Shown here: piece after piece, positions 1-9,592 of the stretch | Layout: every line of letters begins with the position of its first letter | Position numbering within the stretch: the first letter of the stretch is position 1 | From: Clostridia bacterium | GTDB lineage: Bacteria; Bacillota; Clostridia; Christensenellales; Aristaeellaceae | DNA length: 64,000 bases | Assembly (NCBI GenBank): GCA_017516765.1 | Contig: JAFXBE010000033.1 | Span: 1-64,000 of the forward strand | Reading direction: 5' to 3' | Made by a program: the position numbers and the translations under genes | Notes under the pieces: generated by a model | What the model was told of the DNA's origin: nothing | What the model saw: only the letters and a program-made list of their open reading frames with translations | Databases searched by the model: none

Positions 1-11
1 GGCGTGTACGG

Positions 12-170
12 TGGTTTCGGAACCCTTGCGTAGCAAGGGGTTCCTATCGCCGTTTGCCGCCCGGGGAGCCGTAGGCTCCTAGGCAAACGGTGCAAATGTC
101 GTCAAAAAAGCCGCCGCAGGCGTGTTTTTTGACGAGCTGACCGCCCGGCTCCACAGCGGAGCCGGGCGGC
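12..170. repeat. Cluster of four successive inverted repeats
   Basis: Four hairpins are packed into the first 170 bases, which hold no gene. They are 19-44 (GGAACCCTTG against CAAGGGGTTCC), 50-90 (CCGTTTGCC against GGCAAACGG with an inner GGAGCC/GGCTCC), 101-133 (GTCAAAAAA against TTTTTTGAC) and 141-169 (a perfect 12-base stem CCGCCCGGCTCC). The last lies 14 bases past the stop codon of the leftward topoisomerase A gene and can serve as its terminator, although no long T-run follows it on the minus strand. The hairpin at 101-133 does supply T-runs. Confidence 0.6.
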
Positions 171-183
171 ATATTGGTTGTGA

Positions 184-2691
184 TCAGGTTTCCACGATGG
201 GCGCATCGCCGTTTTGGGGCGTTTCTGCGGTAGCGCCGGACATCGGGCGCAGCTGAACGACCACATCGTCCATCAGGGCCATTACATAGGGCATGCCCTT
301 GTCGGTCTTGCCCTGCAGAATCACTTCGTCGGCACAGACCACATTGGGGGCGCTTACCTTCTGCACCACCTCCACCTGCTGACCGGGGGCAGTGATGAGG
401 CACACATCCGCCAGCGCATTGCCGTTGGAGCCGCTCTTGTTGAAGTAGAAGCTCTTTACGCCCTTACCGGCGCGTGCCTGGGGTTCAAAATCGGGGTACA
501 GGATCCGCTTGGCAAAGCCCCGGTCGCTGAACAGCAGCAGCTGGTCGGTATCGTTGGGCTGACCGCACCAGAGCACCTCGTCGTTCAGCTCCAGATTGAT
601 GGCCTTTACACCAGCGGCAATACGTCCCATCACGGGGATGTTGTCGGTATGGAAGCGGATGCACATGCCGCTGCGGCTGAACATGAGCATATCCTTGGCG
701 GGATCCAGCAGCAGGATGCTGTGCAGGCTGTCGCCATCCTTCAGGTTGAGGGCAGCGAACTTGGCACGGCGCACATCATACTCGGCAGCCTGAGTACGCT
801 TCATCAGACCTTTGCGGGTAACGAAGAGCAGATCGGGGGTCTGGGTAAGCTCCTGACCATTGGCACAGAGGATGAGCACAGGCTTTTCCTCGTCCTCCAG
901 ACCGGCAAGCACGCCGCTGAGCAGCTGTCCACGATCCTTGGGCTTGTTCATCTCCTGCAGCGCACCCACGCTGTACTGGTAGCAGTTGCCCAGGTTGGTA
1001 AAGAAGTACAGGGTGTGCTGGCTGTCGGTCTCAAAGCGGAACAGGGCAGGATCGTTGTACTCATCCACCGGTTCGGCGGCGGCAGCGTTGCGGCGCACGG
1101 GACGGGGCGCGGTTCGGCGCAGATAGCCCTCCCGGGAGAAGGTGACCACCGCATCCTCCACTACCACTTCTTCCTTCACGAGGGCTTCCACCACGTTGTG
1201 GACTTCCTCTACGGTGGTGCGGCGGTCGTCGCCGTACTTGTCGGCGACCTCCTGCAGTTCTTTCTTGATCACCTTGAGCAGCTTCTTTTCGCTGGCGAGG
1301 ATGCTTTCCAGCTCAGCGATCAGCTTGAGCAGCTTTTCGTATTCCTTGCGCAGTTCAAGGATCTCCAGACCCGTCAGGCGCTGCAGGCGCATATCAAGGA
1401 TTGCCTGCGCCTGAATATCTGTCAGGGAGAAGGTTTCCATCAGACCGGCTTTTGCCACCTTGGGGCTTTCGCTGGCACGGATCAGGGCGATGACCTCGTC
1501 CAGATGATCCAGCGCGATCATGAGACCTTCCAGAATATGAGCCCGCGCCTTTGCCTTGCCCAGATCGTACTGGGTGCGGGCGGTGACCACATTCTTGCGG
1601 TGGCGCACATAGTACCGGAGCATATGCCGCAGGCTGAGCAGCTTGGGCTTGCCGTCGGCAATGGCGACCATGTTGACGCCAAAGGTGACCTGCATATCGC
1701 TGTACTTGAACAGGTAGGAAAGCACCTTGTCCACATCCGCATCCTTGCGCAGCTCCACCACGGCGCGCATACCGGTTCGGTCGCTCTCGTCGCGGATGTC
1801 GTAGATGCAGCCCAGCGCAGCCTTCTTTTCTTCAGAAAGCCGCAAGATCTTCTCCAGCATGGCGGATTTGTTGACCTGATAGGGCAGCTCGGTGATCACG
1901 ATCAGCTTTCTGCCTGCGCTGCCATCCTCGATATGGGTGCGGGCGCGCAGCAGCAGCTTACCGCGCCCGGTGCGATAGGCGTTTTTCAGCTCGTCGGTGT
2001 TGAGCAGGATGCCACCGGTGGGAAAATCGGGGGCGGGCAGGTACTGCATCAGCTCCTCGGAGGTGATCTCCGGGTTATCGATCAAGGCAATGGTGGCGGC
2101 GATGCTTTCCCGCAGGTTGTGGGGCGGGATGTTGGTGGCCAGACCCACAGCGATGCCGCTTGCGCCGTTCACCAGCAGATTGGGAAAGCTGGCGGGCAGC
2201 ATATCGGGTTCTTTCAGGGTATCGTCGAAGTTGAGACGGAAGGACACGGTATCCTTGTCCAGATCCTTGAGCATCTCCATGGCAAGGGGCGTCATGCGGG
2301 CTTCGGTATACCGCATGGCGGCAGCGCTGTCGCCGTCCACGGAGCCGAAGTTGCCATGGCCGTCCACCAGCGTGCCCCGCATGCTGAAGGGCTGTGCCAG
2401 ACGCACCAGCGCATCGTACACGCTGCTGTCGCCATGGGGATGGTATTTACCAAGACAGTCGCCGACGATACGGGCGCACTTGCGGTATGGGGTATCGGGG
2501 GTGATGCCCAGTTCGTTCATGGTAAAGAGAATGCGGCGCTGCACGGGCTTGAGACCGTCCTCCACGCGGGGAACGGCGCGATCCATGATAACATGCTCCG
2601 CATAAGGGATCATGCTCATGTGCATGACCTCTTCCATGGGCATCTGGACGATATTCCGGTCTACGGCGATGGGATCATCCTTGCGGCTCAT
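184..2691 (-). CDS. Type IIA DNA topoisomerase subunit A (GyrA/ParC family)
   Basis: This is the DNA breakage-reunion subunit of a gyrase or topoisomerase IV, 835 residues. The winged-helix core is clear near the N terminus: the [13 protein letters not shown] segment (quinolone-resistance region), then [10 protein letters not shown], whose tyrosine forms the phosphotyrosine bond with DNA. The sequence around it ([15 protein letters not shown]) is more gyrase-like than ParC-like. The C-terminal beta-propeller region has only a degenerate GyrA box ([11 protein letters not shown] instead of QRRGGKG), so whether it can wrap DNA and supercoil is unclear. It follows the subunit B gene with a 4-base ATGA overlap, indicating translational coupling. 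There is no dnaA, recF or recA next to it, so this may be a second, topoisomerase IV-like pair; I therefore give no symbol. Confidence 0.93.
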   Translation of the reverse strand: MSRKDDPIAVDRNIVQMPMEEVMHMSMIPYAEHVIMDRAVPRVEDGLKPVQRRILFTMNELGITPDTPYRKCARIVGDCLGKYHPHGDSSVYDALVRLAQPFSMRGTLVDGHGNFGSVDGDSAAAMRYTEARMTPLAMEMLKDLDKDTVSFRLNFDDTLKEPDMLPASFPNLLVNGASGIAVGLATNIPPHNLRESIAATIALIDNPEITSEELMQYLPAPDFPTGGILLNTDELKNAYRTGRGKLLLRARTHIEDGSAGRKLIVITELPYQVNKSAMLEKILRLSEEKKAALGCIYDIRDESDRTGMRAVVELRKDADVDKVLSYLFKYSDMQVTFGVNMVAIADGKPKLLSLRHMLRYYVRHRKNVVTARTQYDLGKAKARAHILEGLMIALDHLDEVIALIRASESPKVAKAGLMETFSLTDIQAQAILDMRLQRLTGLEILELRKEYEKLLKLIAELESILASEKKLLKVIKKELQEVADKYGDDRRTTVEEVHNVVEALVKEEVVVEDAVVTFSREGYLRRTAPRPVRRNAAAAEPVDEYNDPALFRFETDSQHTLYFFTNLGNCYQYSVGALQEMNKPKDRGQLLSGVLAGLEDEEKPVLILCANGQELTQTPDLLFVTRKGLMKRTQAAEYDVRRAKFAALNLKDGDSLHSILLLDPAKDMLMFSRSGMCIRFHTDNIPVMGRIAAGVKAINLELNDEVLWCGQPNDTDQLLLFSDRGFAKRILYPDFEPQARAGKGVKSFYFNKSGSNGNALADVCLITAPGQQVEVVQKVSAPNVVCADEVILQGKTDKGMPYVMALMDDVVVQLRPMSGATAETPQNGDAPIVET

Positions 2692-4727
2692 GCGTTGCGC
2701 CTCCCTTCCTCCATGGTGTCGGCGATAGCGGTAAAGCTGTCTTCACGGTCGAAATTGGTATACTGATTGATGTACTCCCGGCGGGGATCCACCTTGTCGC
2801 CCATGAGGATGGTCACCAGACGCTCGGCCTGTGCGGCATCCTCGATGGTCACCTGCACCAGCTTGCGCTCTGCCGGATCCATGGTGGTAGCCCAAAGCTG
2901 CTCCGGGTTCATTTCGCCAAGACCCTTGTAACGCTGCAGCTGGTAGCCCTTGGCAGAGCCCTTGGTGAGCTTGCGCAGCTCGTTGTCGTCGTAGGCATAC
3001 TGCACCTTGCTGCCCCGCTGCACCTTGTAGAGGGGCGGCATACCGATGTACACATGCCCGGCGGTGATCAGTTCCTTCATGTAGCGGTAGAAGAAGGTGA
3101 GCAGAATGGCGCGGATGTGCGCGCCGTCCTGGTCGGCATCGCTGAGGATGATCACCTTGTGGTACTTGAGGCTGCTCAGGGTAAAGCTTTCTTCGATGCC
3201 CGTACCCAATGCGGTGATGAGGGAACGGAATTCCTCATTGCCCAGCACCTGATCCAGACGTTTCTTTTCTACATTCAGCGGCTTGCCGCGCAGGGGCAGA
3301 ATGGCCTGGAAGCGGCGGTCGCGGCCCTGCTTTGCACTGCCGCCGGCGCTGTCGCCCTCAACAATGAACAGCTCGTTCAGCTCCGGCTTGCGGCCGGTGC
3401 AGCTGGCCAGCTTGCCCACCAGAGGCGTTGCTTCCAGCGCTTTCTGGGTGCGGGCGTTGTCCCTTGCCTTGCGGGCAGCCTCGCGCACCTTGGCGGCGCG
3501 AACGGCTTTTTCCACAAGCTGTTGGCAAAGCTCCTGATTCTTCAGGTCTTCAAAAAAAGCGGTCAGCTGCTGGGTAACGATGGCCTCCACAACAGGGCGC
3601 ACTTCGGTATTGCCCAACCTGCCCTTGGTCTGACCTTCGAACTGGGGGTTCTTGACCATGGCGATCATCACGGCGGTCATGCCCTCGCGGAAGTCTTCGC
3701 CGCCCAGATTGGCGTCCTTTTCCTTCAGTGCGCCAAGGCGGCGGGCAAAATCGTTCATTACCTTGGTATAGGCAGCCTTAAAGCCGGTCTCGTGGCTGCC
3801 GCCCTCGCCGGTGGGAATGTTGTTGACGTAAGAAAACACGTTTTCAGTGTAACTGTCGGTATACTGGATGGCAAAGCGGAAGATCACATCCTCCCGGCTG
3901 CCCTCCAGATAGATGGGCGTTTCGTGGATGGGGGTCTTTTCGGCGTTGAGGTAGCACACATAATCGCTGATGCCGCCCGCATAGCAATAGACCTGCTTGC
4001 CGCTGCCTTCTGCTTCTGCGGCAGCCCCGGCAGTCTCGGCATCGGTTTCTTCTAAAGAAGCGGTCTTTTTGGCACGCTCATCCTCAAAGGTGATGGTGAG
4101 CCCCTTGTTCAGATACGCCAGCTCCCGCAGACGGCGGGAGACGGTCTCGCCGTTGAAGTTGACAGTCTCGAACACCCGGTCGTCGGGCATAAACCGGATC
4201 AGGGAACCGCGCTCTGTGGTGTTTCCCACCACCTTGAGAGGGCTGGCCAGCTTGCCGGAGACAATCTTGCCCGTTTCCTCGCTGACGGTGCTTTCAAACC
4301 CGATCTGATAATGCCGGAAATCGTGGAACACCTCCACCTTCATCCAGCGGCTGAGGGCGTTTACCACCGAGCCGCCCACGCCGTGCAAACCGCCGGAATA
4401 GGCATAGCTCTCGTTATCGAACTTACCGCCCGCGTGCAGCTTGGTATAGATCAGCTCAACGCCGGGGATGCCCATCGTGGGGTGGATATCCACCGGCAGA
4501 CCGCGACCGTTGTCCCGCACGCTGGCGGAACCGTCGGCATGCAGCACCACATCCACCTGCGAGGCATAGCCTGCCATGGCTTCATCGATGGCGTTGTCCA
4601 CAATCTCCCACAGCATATGGTGCAGACCACGGGAACCTGTGGAGCCGATATACATACCGGGGCGCATGCGTACCGCGTCCAACCCCTCCAGAACCTGTAT
4701 GCTTCCAGCGTTATATGCCTTTGCCAT
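2688..4727 (-). CDS. Type IIA DNA topoisomerase subunit B (GyrB/ParE family)
   Basis: ATPase subunit, 679 residues. The N terminus has the GHKL ATP-binding motifs: [18 protein letters not shown] and the lid [15 protein letters not shown]. The toprim domain has [26 protein letters not shown] and the acidic motif [11 protein letters not shown], where the family usually has DADVDG; the metal-binding aspartates are kept. An alanine- and glutamate-rich insert of about 30 residues sits near residues 210-240 within the ATPase/transducer part. The C-terminal [15 protein letters not shown] motif is intact. The gene is first in a two-gene operon with subunit A. Start ATG is chosen for agreement with the family N terminus ([26 protein letters not shown]). 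GyrB and ParE cannot be told apart with certainty here. Confidence 0.93.
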   Translation of the reverse strand: MAKAYNAGSIQVLEGLDAVRMRPGMYIGSTGSRGLHHMLWEIVDNAIDEAMAGYASQVDVVLHADGSASVRDNGRGLPVDIHPTMGIPGVELIYTKLHAGGKFDNESYAYSGGLHGVGGSVVNALSRWMKVEVFHDFRHYQIGFESTVSEETGKIVSGKLASPLKVVGNTTERGSLIRFMPDDRVFETVNFNGETVSRRLRELAYLNKGLTITFEDERAKKTASLEETDAETAGAAAEAEGSGKQVYCYAGGISDYVCYLNAEKTPIHETPIYLEGSREDVIFRFAIQYTDSYTENVFSYVNNIPTGEGGSHETGFKAAYTKVMNDFARRLGALKEKDANLGGEDFREGMTAVMIAMVKNPQFEGQTKGRLGNTEVRPVVEAIVTQQLTAFFEDLKNQELCQQLVEKAVRAAKVREAARKARDNARTQKALEATPLVGKLASCTGRKPELNELFIVEGDSAGGSAKQGRDRRFQAILPLRGKPLNVEKKRLDQVLGNEEFRSLITALGTGIEESFTLSSLKYHKVIILSDADQDGAHIRAILLTFFYRYMKELITAGHVYIGMPPLYKVQRGSKVQYAYDDNELRKLTKGSAKGYQLQRYKGLGEMNPEQLWATTMDPAERKLVQVTIEDAAQAERLVTILMGDKVDPRREYINQYTNFDREDSFTAIADTMEEGRRNA

Positions 4728-4791
4728 GTTGTTGTATCACTCCGTTTTCTTTGCGCCGGTATGTCCTGCAATGCAGGCGACGCAACGGTTT

Positions 4792-4821
4792 ATTATACCA
4801 CAAGGGAACGTGCGTTTGCAA
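4792..4821 (-). promoter_or_regulatory. Sigma-A-type promoter of the topoisomerase operon
   Basis: On the minus strand TTGCAA (4816-4821) and TATAAT (4792-4797) are separated by 18 bases, 65 bases before the subunit B start. It lies between the stop of gpsA and the subunit B gene. A small palindrome CCTGCAATGCAGG (4765-4777) sits in the leader. Confidence 0.6.
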
Positions 4822-4822
4822 A

Positions 4823-5848
4823 TTAAACTTTGTGTGCCTGCCAATTCAGCTCGTCCTGCAGGCGGCGGCTGGTAAGCGCCTGCACCACCTCTGCCACCGG
4901 GCAGCCTTCGTTGATGATGGCGTTGACGCTTTCGATAATGGGCATCTGCACTCCGTGGCGGCGGATCAGCTGCATGGCGGCGGGTAAGGCGTTAACGCCC
5001 TCTACCACCATACCCACACTGGCAATAGCCGCTTCGGGGGCCATGCCCTGCCCAATGAGCAGACCGGCGCGACGATTGCGGCTGTGCACGCTGCCTGCGG
5101 TAACGATCACATCCCCGATGCCCGCCAGCCCGGCGCAAGTCGCCTCCTGGCAGCCCATCATACGGGCAAGGCGGGTCATCTCGGCAATGCCGCGGGTGAT
5201 GAGCCCTGCCAGCGCATTGTCGCCAAAACCCAAGCCTGCGGAAATGCCCGCAGCCAACGCCATGATGTTTTTCAGCGCACCACAGAGCTCCACCCCCAGC
5301 ACATCCTCGTTGGTATAGGCACGCAGGCAGGTATTGGCAAACGCCTGCTGCACCAGCCGGGCGGCAGAAAGATCCTCGCAGGCGGAAACGATGAACGTGG
5401 GCAGATCCTTTGCCACCTCTTCGGCATGGGTGGGTCCGGAAAGGGCGACCACCTTCACATTGCCGTGTGCGCCGTCCCGGTTCAACTCGTCGCAGATGAT
5501 CTGGCTCATGGTAAAGAGGGTATCGGGTTCGATACCCTTTGCCACATCGGCGATCACCAGCCCATCAGGGATCAGGGGACGCACCTGTGCCGCCACGCTG
5601 CGCACATAGACCGAAGGTACGGCAAACAGCAGCAGTTCGGTGCTTTCGCAGGCCTTTGCAATGTCTTTGGTCAGCAGGATTTCTTCGGGAAATACCATAT
5701 CCGGCAGGTTGGGATGGCGATGGGTCCGCGCCAGCGTGTCGATTTCCTTTTCCACCGCCGACCAGAGCGTTACCCGGTGTCCTGCCAGCGCAAGCACTCT
5801 GGCAAGGGCAACGCCCCATGTGCCTGCGCCCAGGATGGTTATCTTCAT
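4823..5848 (-). CDS. gpsA: Glycerol-3-phosphate dehydrogenase [NAD(P)+]
   Basis: Reduces dihydroxyacetone phosphate to sn-glycerol 3-phosphate, the backbone for membrane phospholipids; a soluble enzyme of 341 residues, the usual length. The N terminus is a Rossmann fold with the nucleotide motif ILGAGTWGVALARVLA at residues 4-19. The family segments ALSGPTHAEEVA and LCGALKNIMALAAGISAGLGFGDNALAGL (here in shortened form: the lysine of ALKN is the catalytic residue) are present, as is GLAGIGDVIVT. It starts 12 bases after the stop of the GH32 gene with its own AAGGAG site, so it is probably co-transcribed with it as well as being essential in its own right. The pairing with a fructanase looks incidental. 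Confidence 0.96.
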   Translation of the reverse strand: MKITILGAGTWGVALARVLALAGHRVTLWSAVEKEIDTLARTHRHPNLPDMVFPEEILLTKDIAKACESTELLLFAVPSVYVRSVAAQVRPLIPDGLVIADVAKGIEPDTLFTMSQIICDELNRDGAHGNVKVVALSGPTHAEEVAKDLPTFIVSACEDLSAARLVQQAFANTCLRAYTNEDVLGVELCGALKNIMALAAGISAGLGFGDNALAGLITRGIAEMTRLARMMGCQEATCAGLAGIGDVIVTAGSVHSRNRRAGLLIGQGMAPEAAIASVGMVVEGVNALPAAMQLIRRHGVQMPIIESVNAIINEGCPVAEVVQALTSRRLQDELNWQAHKV

Positions 5849-5860
5849 ATCGTCAGCTCC

Positions 5861-7360
5861 TTACAACTGAATTGCTGCTCTGAGAGGGGTGATCTGCGCC
5901 TGCAGGGCTGCCAGCGCAGCCGCAGCGGCGGTTTCATCCTCCCAGCGTACGGGCAGCGCCAGCAAGGCTTCGCCGCCGCACAGATGCAGCTTGAGGGTAT
6001 AGCGATCCACCAACAGGGTGAGCAAACTGCCCCCAAGGGGAGCCTCTGTATGCCATATCTCACCGGCGGCGGCTACGGTATCCGTCGCCCCGTCCAGCAG
6101 GATGGTCTGCCCGCCCAGCGAAAGGGTCAGTGGGGCTTCCTGCGGCACGGTAAGGTTTGCAACAAAGGGAAGTGTGGCTTCTGCCTGCCCGTTTTCGCAA
6201 GCCAGCAGCGAAAGCTCCCGGGCAGGCATGGCACGGAGCCGGTATTCCGCTCCGGTGCGGTGAAGGGTCAATTCGCAGGGGAAGCCCAGTTCCTGGCTGA
6301 ATGGAAGATTTTCGGCATTCGCCCGCTGCCAGGTGGTCTGCACCACCCGCCCGGGAATGCCGGAATAGGTCTGATGGGCATAGCAATATTCATTCAGGTA
6401 CAGCCTGCGCACCGGCTGGGTGGGCACAAACAGACCGTTTTCCAGATCCCCCACCTGATAGCAGCCATGTGCGCCGCCGATCACGGCCTTTGAGCTGCCA
6501 TCGTCGGCGGTCATCAGCAGCAGGTCGGGGCATTCGTTATCACCCTCGATGTGCAGCTCCTGTGCCATGTCCCAGTGCAGCAGATCGGTGGAATGAAGCA
6601 GTGCGTAGCGGTCGCTGTCCAGATACAGCGCCATGATATAGCGGGTGGATGCTTCGTCCCAGACCACCTTGGGATCCCGGTTGCCGTTCACGATGGTGGG
6701 CACAACCGGGTTGCCGGGGTATTTTACGAAGGTTTTGCCGTTATCCACAGAATAAGCGAGGCACTGGGTGGTCTGCCGTCCCTCCGACAAACGGTTGATA
6801 GGCTCGGCAGTATAGTACAGCAGGATCACATCCGTATCCCCCTGCTTGAGTCCCAGAAGGTTCCGTTCATCCACAATGGCGCTGCCGGAGAACATTACGC
6901 CCAGCTCGTCGGGAAACAGCGCGGTCTCCTGCTGCTGCCAGTGGACAAGATCGGTGCTGGTGGCATGACCCCAGTGCATGTTGCCCCAGACCGTGTCGCA
7001 GGGATTGTGCTGGAAAAACATGTGATAGGTACCGTTGGCATATACCAGCCCGTTGGGATCGTTGTTCCAGCCGCTGCGGGGCGAAAAATGCAAAAGCGGG
7101 CGTTCTGCCGGGTCAAAGGGAGCGCGACAGTCGTAGGCATCGGCTGCATCGATGGGCGGCAGGGTTTCTCCCTCCGCTTCGATGTTCACATCCTGCCCCA
7201 GAAAGCGACTCACATCCACAAAAGCATGGAAATCCGGGGCATCGTGGGTGAGGCGCATGCTGAGATCGTACACCGGCTGACCGTTTACAGAAAAAGTGAC
7301 GATTTTCTCTTCTGCACCTCTTGCAACGGGAAACACCAGATACCGCCGGCTGATCTTCAT
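5861..7360 (-). CDS. GH32 fructan hydrolase (levanase/invertase-like)
   Basis: Glycoside hydrolase family 32, expected to release fructose from sucrose, inulin or levan; 499 residues from the chosen start. The three acidic motifs of the five-bladed propeller are present: WNNDPNG with nucleophile D101, RDP at 228-230, and EC at 276-277 (acid/base glutamate). Residues 1-75 form a small N-terminal extension and the last 150 residues the beta-sandwich. No signal peptide is visible, so it should act on imported oligosaccharides. The ATG at 7360 is preferred over an upstream in-frame start because GGGAGG lies 8 bases before it. Expression probably depends on the promoter and operator at 7397-7426. 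The exact substrate cannot be read from the sequence. Confidence 0.9.
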   Translation of the reverse strand: MKISRRYLVFPVARGAEEKIVTFSVNGQPVYDLSMRLTHDAPDFHAFVDVSRFLGQDVNIEAEGETLPPIDAADAYDCRAPFDPAERPLLHFSPRSGWNNDPNGLVYANGTYHMFFQHNPCDTVWGNMHWGHATSTDLVHWQQQETALFPDELGVMFSGSAIVDERNLLGLKQGDTDVILLYYTAEPINRLSEGRQTTQCLAYSVDNGKTFVKYPGNPVVPTIVNGNRDPKVVWDEASTRYIMALYLDSDRYALLHSTDLLHWDMAQELHIEGDNECPDLLLMTADDGSSKAVIGGAHGCYQVGDLENGLFVPTQPVRRLYLNEYCYAHQTYSGIPGRVVQTTWQRANAENLPFSQELGFPCELTLHRTGAEYRLRAMPARELSLLACENGQAEATLPFVANLTVPQEAPLTLSLGGQTILLDGATDTVAAAGEIWHTEAPLGGSLLTLLVDRYTLKLHLCGGEALLALPVRWEDETAAAAALAALQAQITPLRAAIQL

Positions 7361-7396
7361 GCGCTCACCCTCCCTTAATAAAAAACATACCATTTT

Positions 7397-7426
7397 ATGA
7401 TACCATCCCGGCGGGATGGGTGTCAA
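7397..7426 (-). promoter_or_regulatory. GH32 promoter with a palindromic operator in the spacer
   Basis: On the minus strand TTGACA (7421-7426) and TATCAT (7397-7402) are separated by 18 bases. The spacer is filled by a 17-base palindrome, CCATCCCG-G-CGGGATGG (7403-7419), a placement typical of a repressor site. No regulator gene lies next to it, so the regulator is unknown. Confidence 0.7.
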
Positions 7427-7450
7427 CGTATGGAAACTGCGGGTTTTGCA

Positions 7451-7480
7451 TTGCGTATTCTGCACGCGCTATGCTACAAT
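7451..7480 (+). promoter_or_regulatory. Promoter of the CE15-like esterase operon
   Basis: TTGCGT (7451-7456), an 18-base spacer and TACAAT (7475-7480), ending 44 bases before the ATG at 7525, which has an AAAGGAGG site. It is divergent from the GH32 promoter. Confidence 0.55.
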
Positions 7481-7524
7481 AAGCGCAGCTATGAACAGCA
7501 GACCCACCAAAGGAGGCATTTCCC

Positions 7525-8589
7525 ATGGCCTTTCTGCAAAACGAATTGCGGCAACTTACTCTGCCCCAGCGTCCGGCAGACCGTACCGACGCAATCCGCA
7601 TGCTGCTGACCCACGAATACGGTGTGATCCCGCCCATTCCCTGCACCGCCGAAGCCCGTATCCTTTCGGAGGATCAGGAATTCTGCGCAGGAAAAGCCAC
7701 CCTGCGCACTGTTGAAATGACCCTTACCCTGCCCGGCGGCAGCTTCTCCTTCCCCATGTACCATACGGTGCCGAAGGGGCGGGAGCAGTATCCCCTGTTT
7801 GTGCTGGCCAACTTTACGGCAGATGTGCCGGATAAATACTTCCCCGTGGAGGAGATCTGCGACCGGGGCTACGGTGTGCTTTCCATGGGCTACAACGATG
7901 TATCCCAAGATGCTGCCGACGACTATTCCCAAGGGCTGGGCAAGCTGCTGCGGCAGGAAGCCGTGAAAGGCGGAGTACCCGCAGAGCAGCTGCCCGGTAA
8001 GATCGCCATCTGGGCATGGACGCTTTCCCGCATAATGGACTGGGCGCTTACCCAGCCCGGCGTATCCGCAGAGCATACGGCTGTGATCGGGCATTCCCGG
8101 CTGGGCAAGACCGCGCTGCTGGCAGGTATGCTGGACGAACGCTTCGCCTGCGTGATCTCCAACGCCTCCGGTTGCAGCGGCGCAGCCATCACCCGGGGCA
8201 AGACCGGGGAACATGTAAGCCACATTACCGAGAAATTCCCCTATTGGTTCTGCGATTCCTATCGCCAATATGCCGATAAAGAAGATGCCATGCCCTTCGA
8301 GCAGGACTGGCTTCTGAGTACGATTGCACCCAGACTGCTCTGTGTCAGCAGCGCCGAGGATGACCTGTGGGCAGGCCCTGCCCATGAGTTTCTGGGCTGC
8401 GTTGCCGCATCCCCGGCGTGGGAGGCTCTGGGGCTTTCCGGGCTGATCACACCGGATCGCTATCCCCTGCCCGGGGAAGCATGGCAGGAGGGCAGCATCG
8501 GTTACCACATCCGCCGTGGCAGCCATTACCTGAGCCGGGAGGACTGGAACCGCTTTATGGATTTTCTGGATCGGAAGGGTTGGCAATAG
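7525..8589 (+). CDS. CE15-like glucuronoyl esterase (alpha/beta hydrolase)
   Basis: An alpha/beta hydrolase of 354 residues resembling carbohydrate esterase family 15, enzymes that cut ester links between glucuronoyl groups of xylan and lignin. The nucleophile elbow is GHSRLGK with S191; CE15 enzymes commonly have GCSRxGK, so the cysteine is replaced by histidine as in several bacterial members. A histidine in RGSHYLSREDW (H334) and acidic residues in SSAEDDLW (278-280) fit the rest of the triad. No signal peptide is present, which argues for an intracellular deacylase or esterase acting on imported sugars rather than on lignin itself. Strong RBS (AAAGGAGG, 7 bases before the ATG). First gene of a rightward operon reaching to 11307. 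Confidence 0.75.
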   Translation: MAFLQNELRQLTLPQRPADRTDAIRMLLTHEYGVIPPIPCTAEARILSEDQEFCAGKATLRTVEMTLTLPGGSFSFPMYHTVPKGREQYPLFVLANFTADVPDKYFPVEEICDRGYGVLSMGYNDVSQDAADDYSQGLGKLLRQEAVKGGVPAEQLPGKIAIWAWTLSRIMDWALTQPGVSAEHTAVIGHSRLGKTALLAGMLDERFACVISNASGCSGAAITRGKTGEHVSHITEKFPYWFCDSYRQYADKEDAMPFEQDWLLSTIAPRLLCVSSAEDDLWAGPAHEFLGCVAASPAWEALGLSGLITPDRYPLPGEAWQEGSIGYHIRRGSHYLSREDWNRFMDFLDRKGWQ

Positions 8590-8590
8590 C

Positions 8591-9046
8591 ATGGTACAGC
8601 TGAGAGAGATCACCCCAGACAATCTGGAAGCGGTGCTGGCATTGCAGATCGCCCCGGAGCAGGCGGGGTATGTATCCGACAATGCCCATTCGCTTGCACA
8701 GGCATATGTATACCATCAAACCGCTTATCCCTTCGCCATCTTTGCCGATGATGCCCCGGTGGGCTTTCTCATGCTGGGATATTATGAAGCGCGCAGCCAG
8801 TACACCCTCTGGAAACTGATGATCGACCGCCGCTGGCAGCAAAAAGGCATCGGCAGAGAGGCACTCCGGCTGGGCATTGCTTATCTGCGGGAACGTTTCG
8901 GCGCAGAAGAGATCTACACCGGCGTTGTGCCGGATAACCAAGCCGCCGCGGGGCTCTACCGCAGCATGGGCTTCCGCGAAACCGGACGATTCGAAAACGG
9001 CATGCTGGAGATGAAGCTGGTATGCCCGGACAGCGGAAAGGATTGA
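8591..9046 (+). CDS. GNAT family N-acetyltransferase (polyamine acetyltransferase-like)
   Basis: A 151-residue GNAT enzyme that transfers acetyl from acetyl-CoA to an amine. The acetyl-CoA loop RRWQQKGIGREAL and the C-terminal GVVPDNQAAAGLYRSMGF segment are typical. The N-terminal half (LREITPDNLEAVLALQ) resembles spermidine/spermine acetyltransferases of the BltD/PaiA group, but the substrate is not proven. It starts one base after the stop of the esterase gene, so it is translationally coupled. Confidence 0.85.
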   Translation: MVQLREITPDNLEAVLALQIAPEQAGYVSDNAHSLAQAYVYHQTAYPFAIFADDAPVGFLMLGYYEARSQYTLWKLMIDRRWQQKGIGREALRLGIAYLRERFGAEEIYTGVVPDNQAAAGLYRSMGFRETGRFENGMLEMKLVCPDSGKD

Positions 9047-9052
9047 CGCACG

Positions 9053-9592
9053 ATGGATACCCTATGGCTGGAATACTACTGCCACCCGGATTGCGAGCCG
9101 CTGAAAAACATTATGCGCCTGCCCAGAGACGAAGCCTTTGCCCTGGCAAAGCAATTGACGGATTCCCACCCGGAAACCACCGCTTTCTACCGATTTGCCG
9201 ATTTTGAAAACTACTATCCCCGCCGTCTGGAAACCGACAAGCTGCTCTACGGCATGTTCCAAAAGCTGGGCGGCAAACCGCAATGCGAGCACCCTCTCTC
9301 CTTTGTGCTTGGCAGCAGCGCTTACCTGCACCAATGGTTCGGCAGCGGACAGATCCTGCGCATTCCCCTGTCCGCTATTGAGGAAGACAGGATCAGCTTT
9401 ACCGTTGGTGACAGCATGAGCACACTTTCAAGAGAAGGTGCCCTGCAAATGTTCACCCTGCCCATGGTGAAAGCCGCCATCCGCAGTCACCCGGAAGGTG
9501 CCCGTGGCTGGCTGGCGGATACACTTCAGGGGCATCAATACATGGAAGCACAGGTGTGGGGCGATGTTGCCCTGCCACAGGAGGCATTATGA
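9053..9592 (+). CDS. Conserved protein of unknown function
   Basis: A 179-residue soluble protein I do not recognise. It has no signal peptide, membrane segment or cofactor motif that I can see. It is rich in aromatic residues (ENYYPRRLETDKLLYGMF and similar). The start is 6 bases after the preceding stop, with GGAAAGGA about 10 bases before the ATG, and its stop overlaps the ATG of the next gene (ATGA), so it belongs to the operon of esterase, GNAT, PHP and deacetylase genes. The context suggests a housekeeping or sugar-related role but nothing specific. Confidence 0.75.
   Translation: MDTLWLEYYCHPDCEPLKNIMRLPRDEAFALAKQLTDSHPETTAFYRFADFENYYPRRLETDKLLYGMFQKLGGKPQCEHPLSFVLGSSAYLHQWFGSGQILRIPLSAIEEDRISFTVGDSMSTLSREGALQMFTLPMVKAAIRSHPEGARGWLADTLQGHQYMEAQVWGDVALPQEAL

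Noticed and set aside
214..2766. 850-codon open frame on the plus strand opposite the topoisomerase A gene
   Set aside because: It is a GC-rich shadow: no RBS, histidine- and glutamine-rich translation, and the opposite strand encodes a perfect GyrA-family protein.
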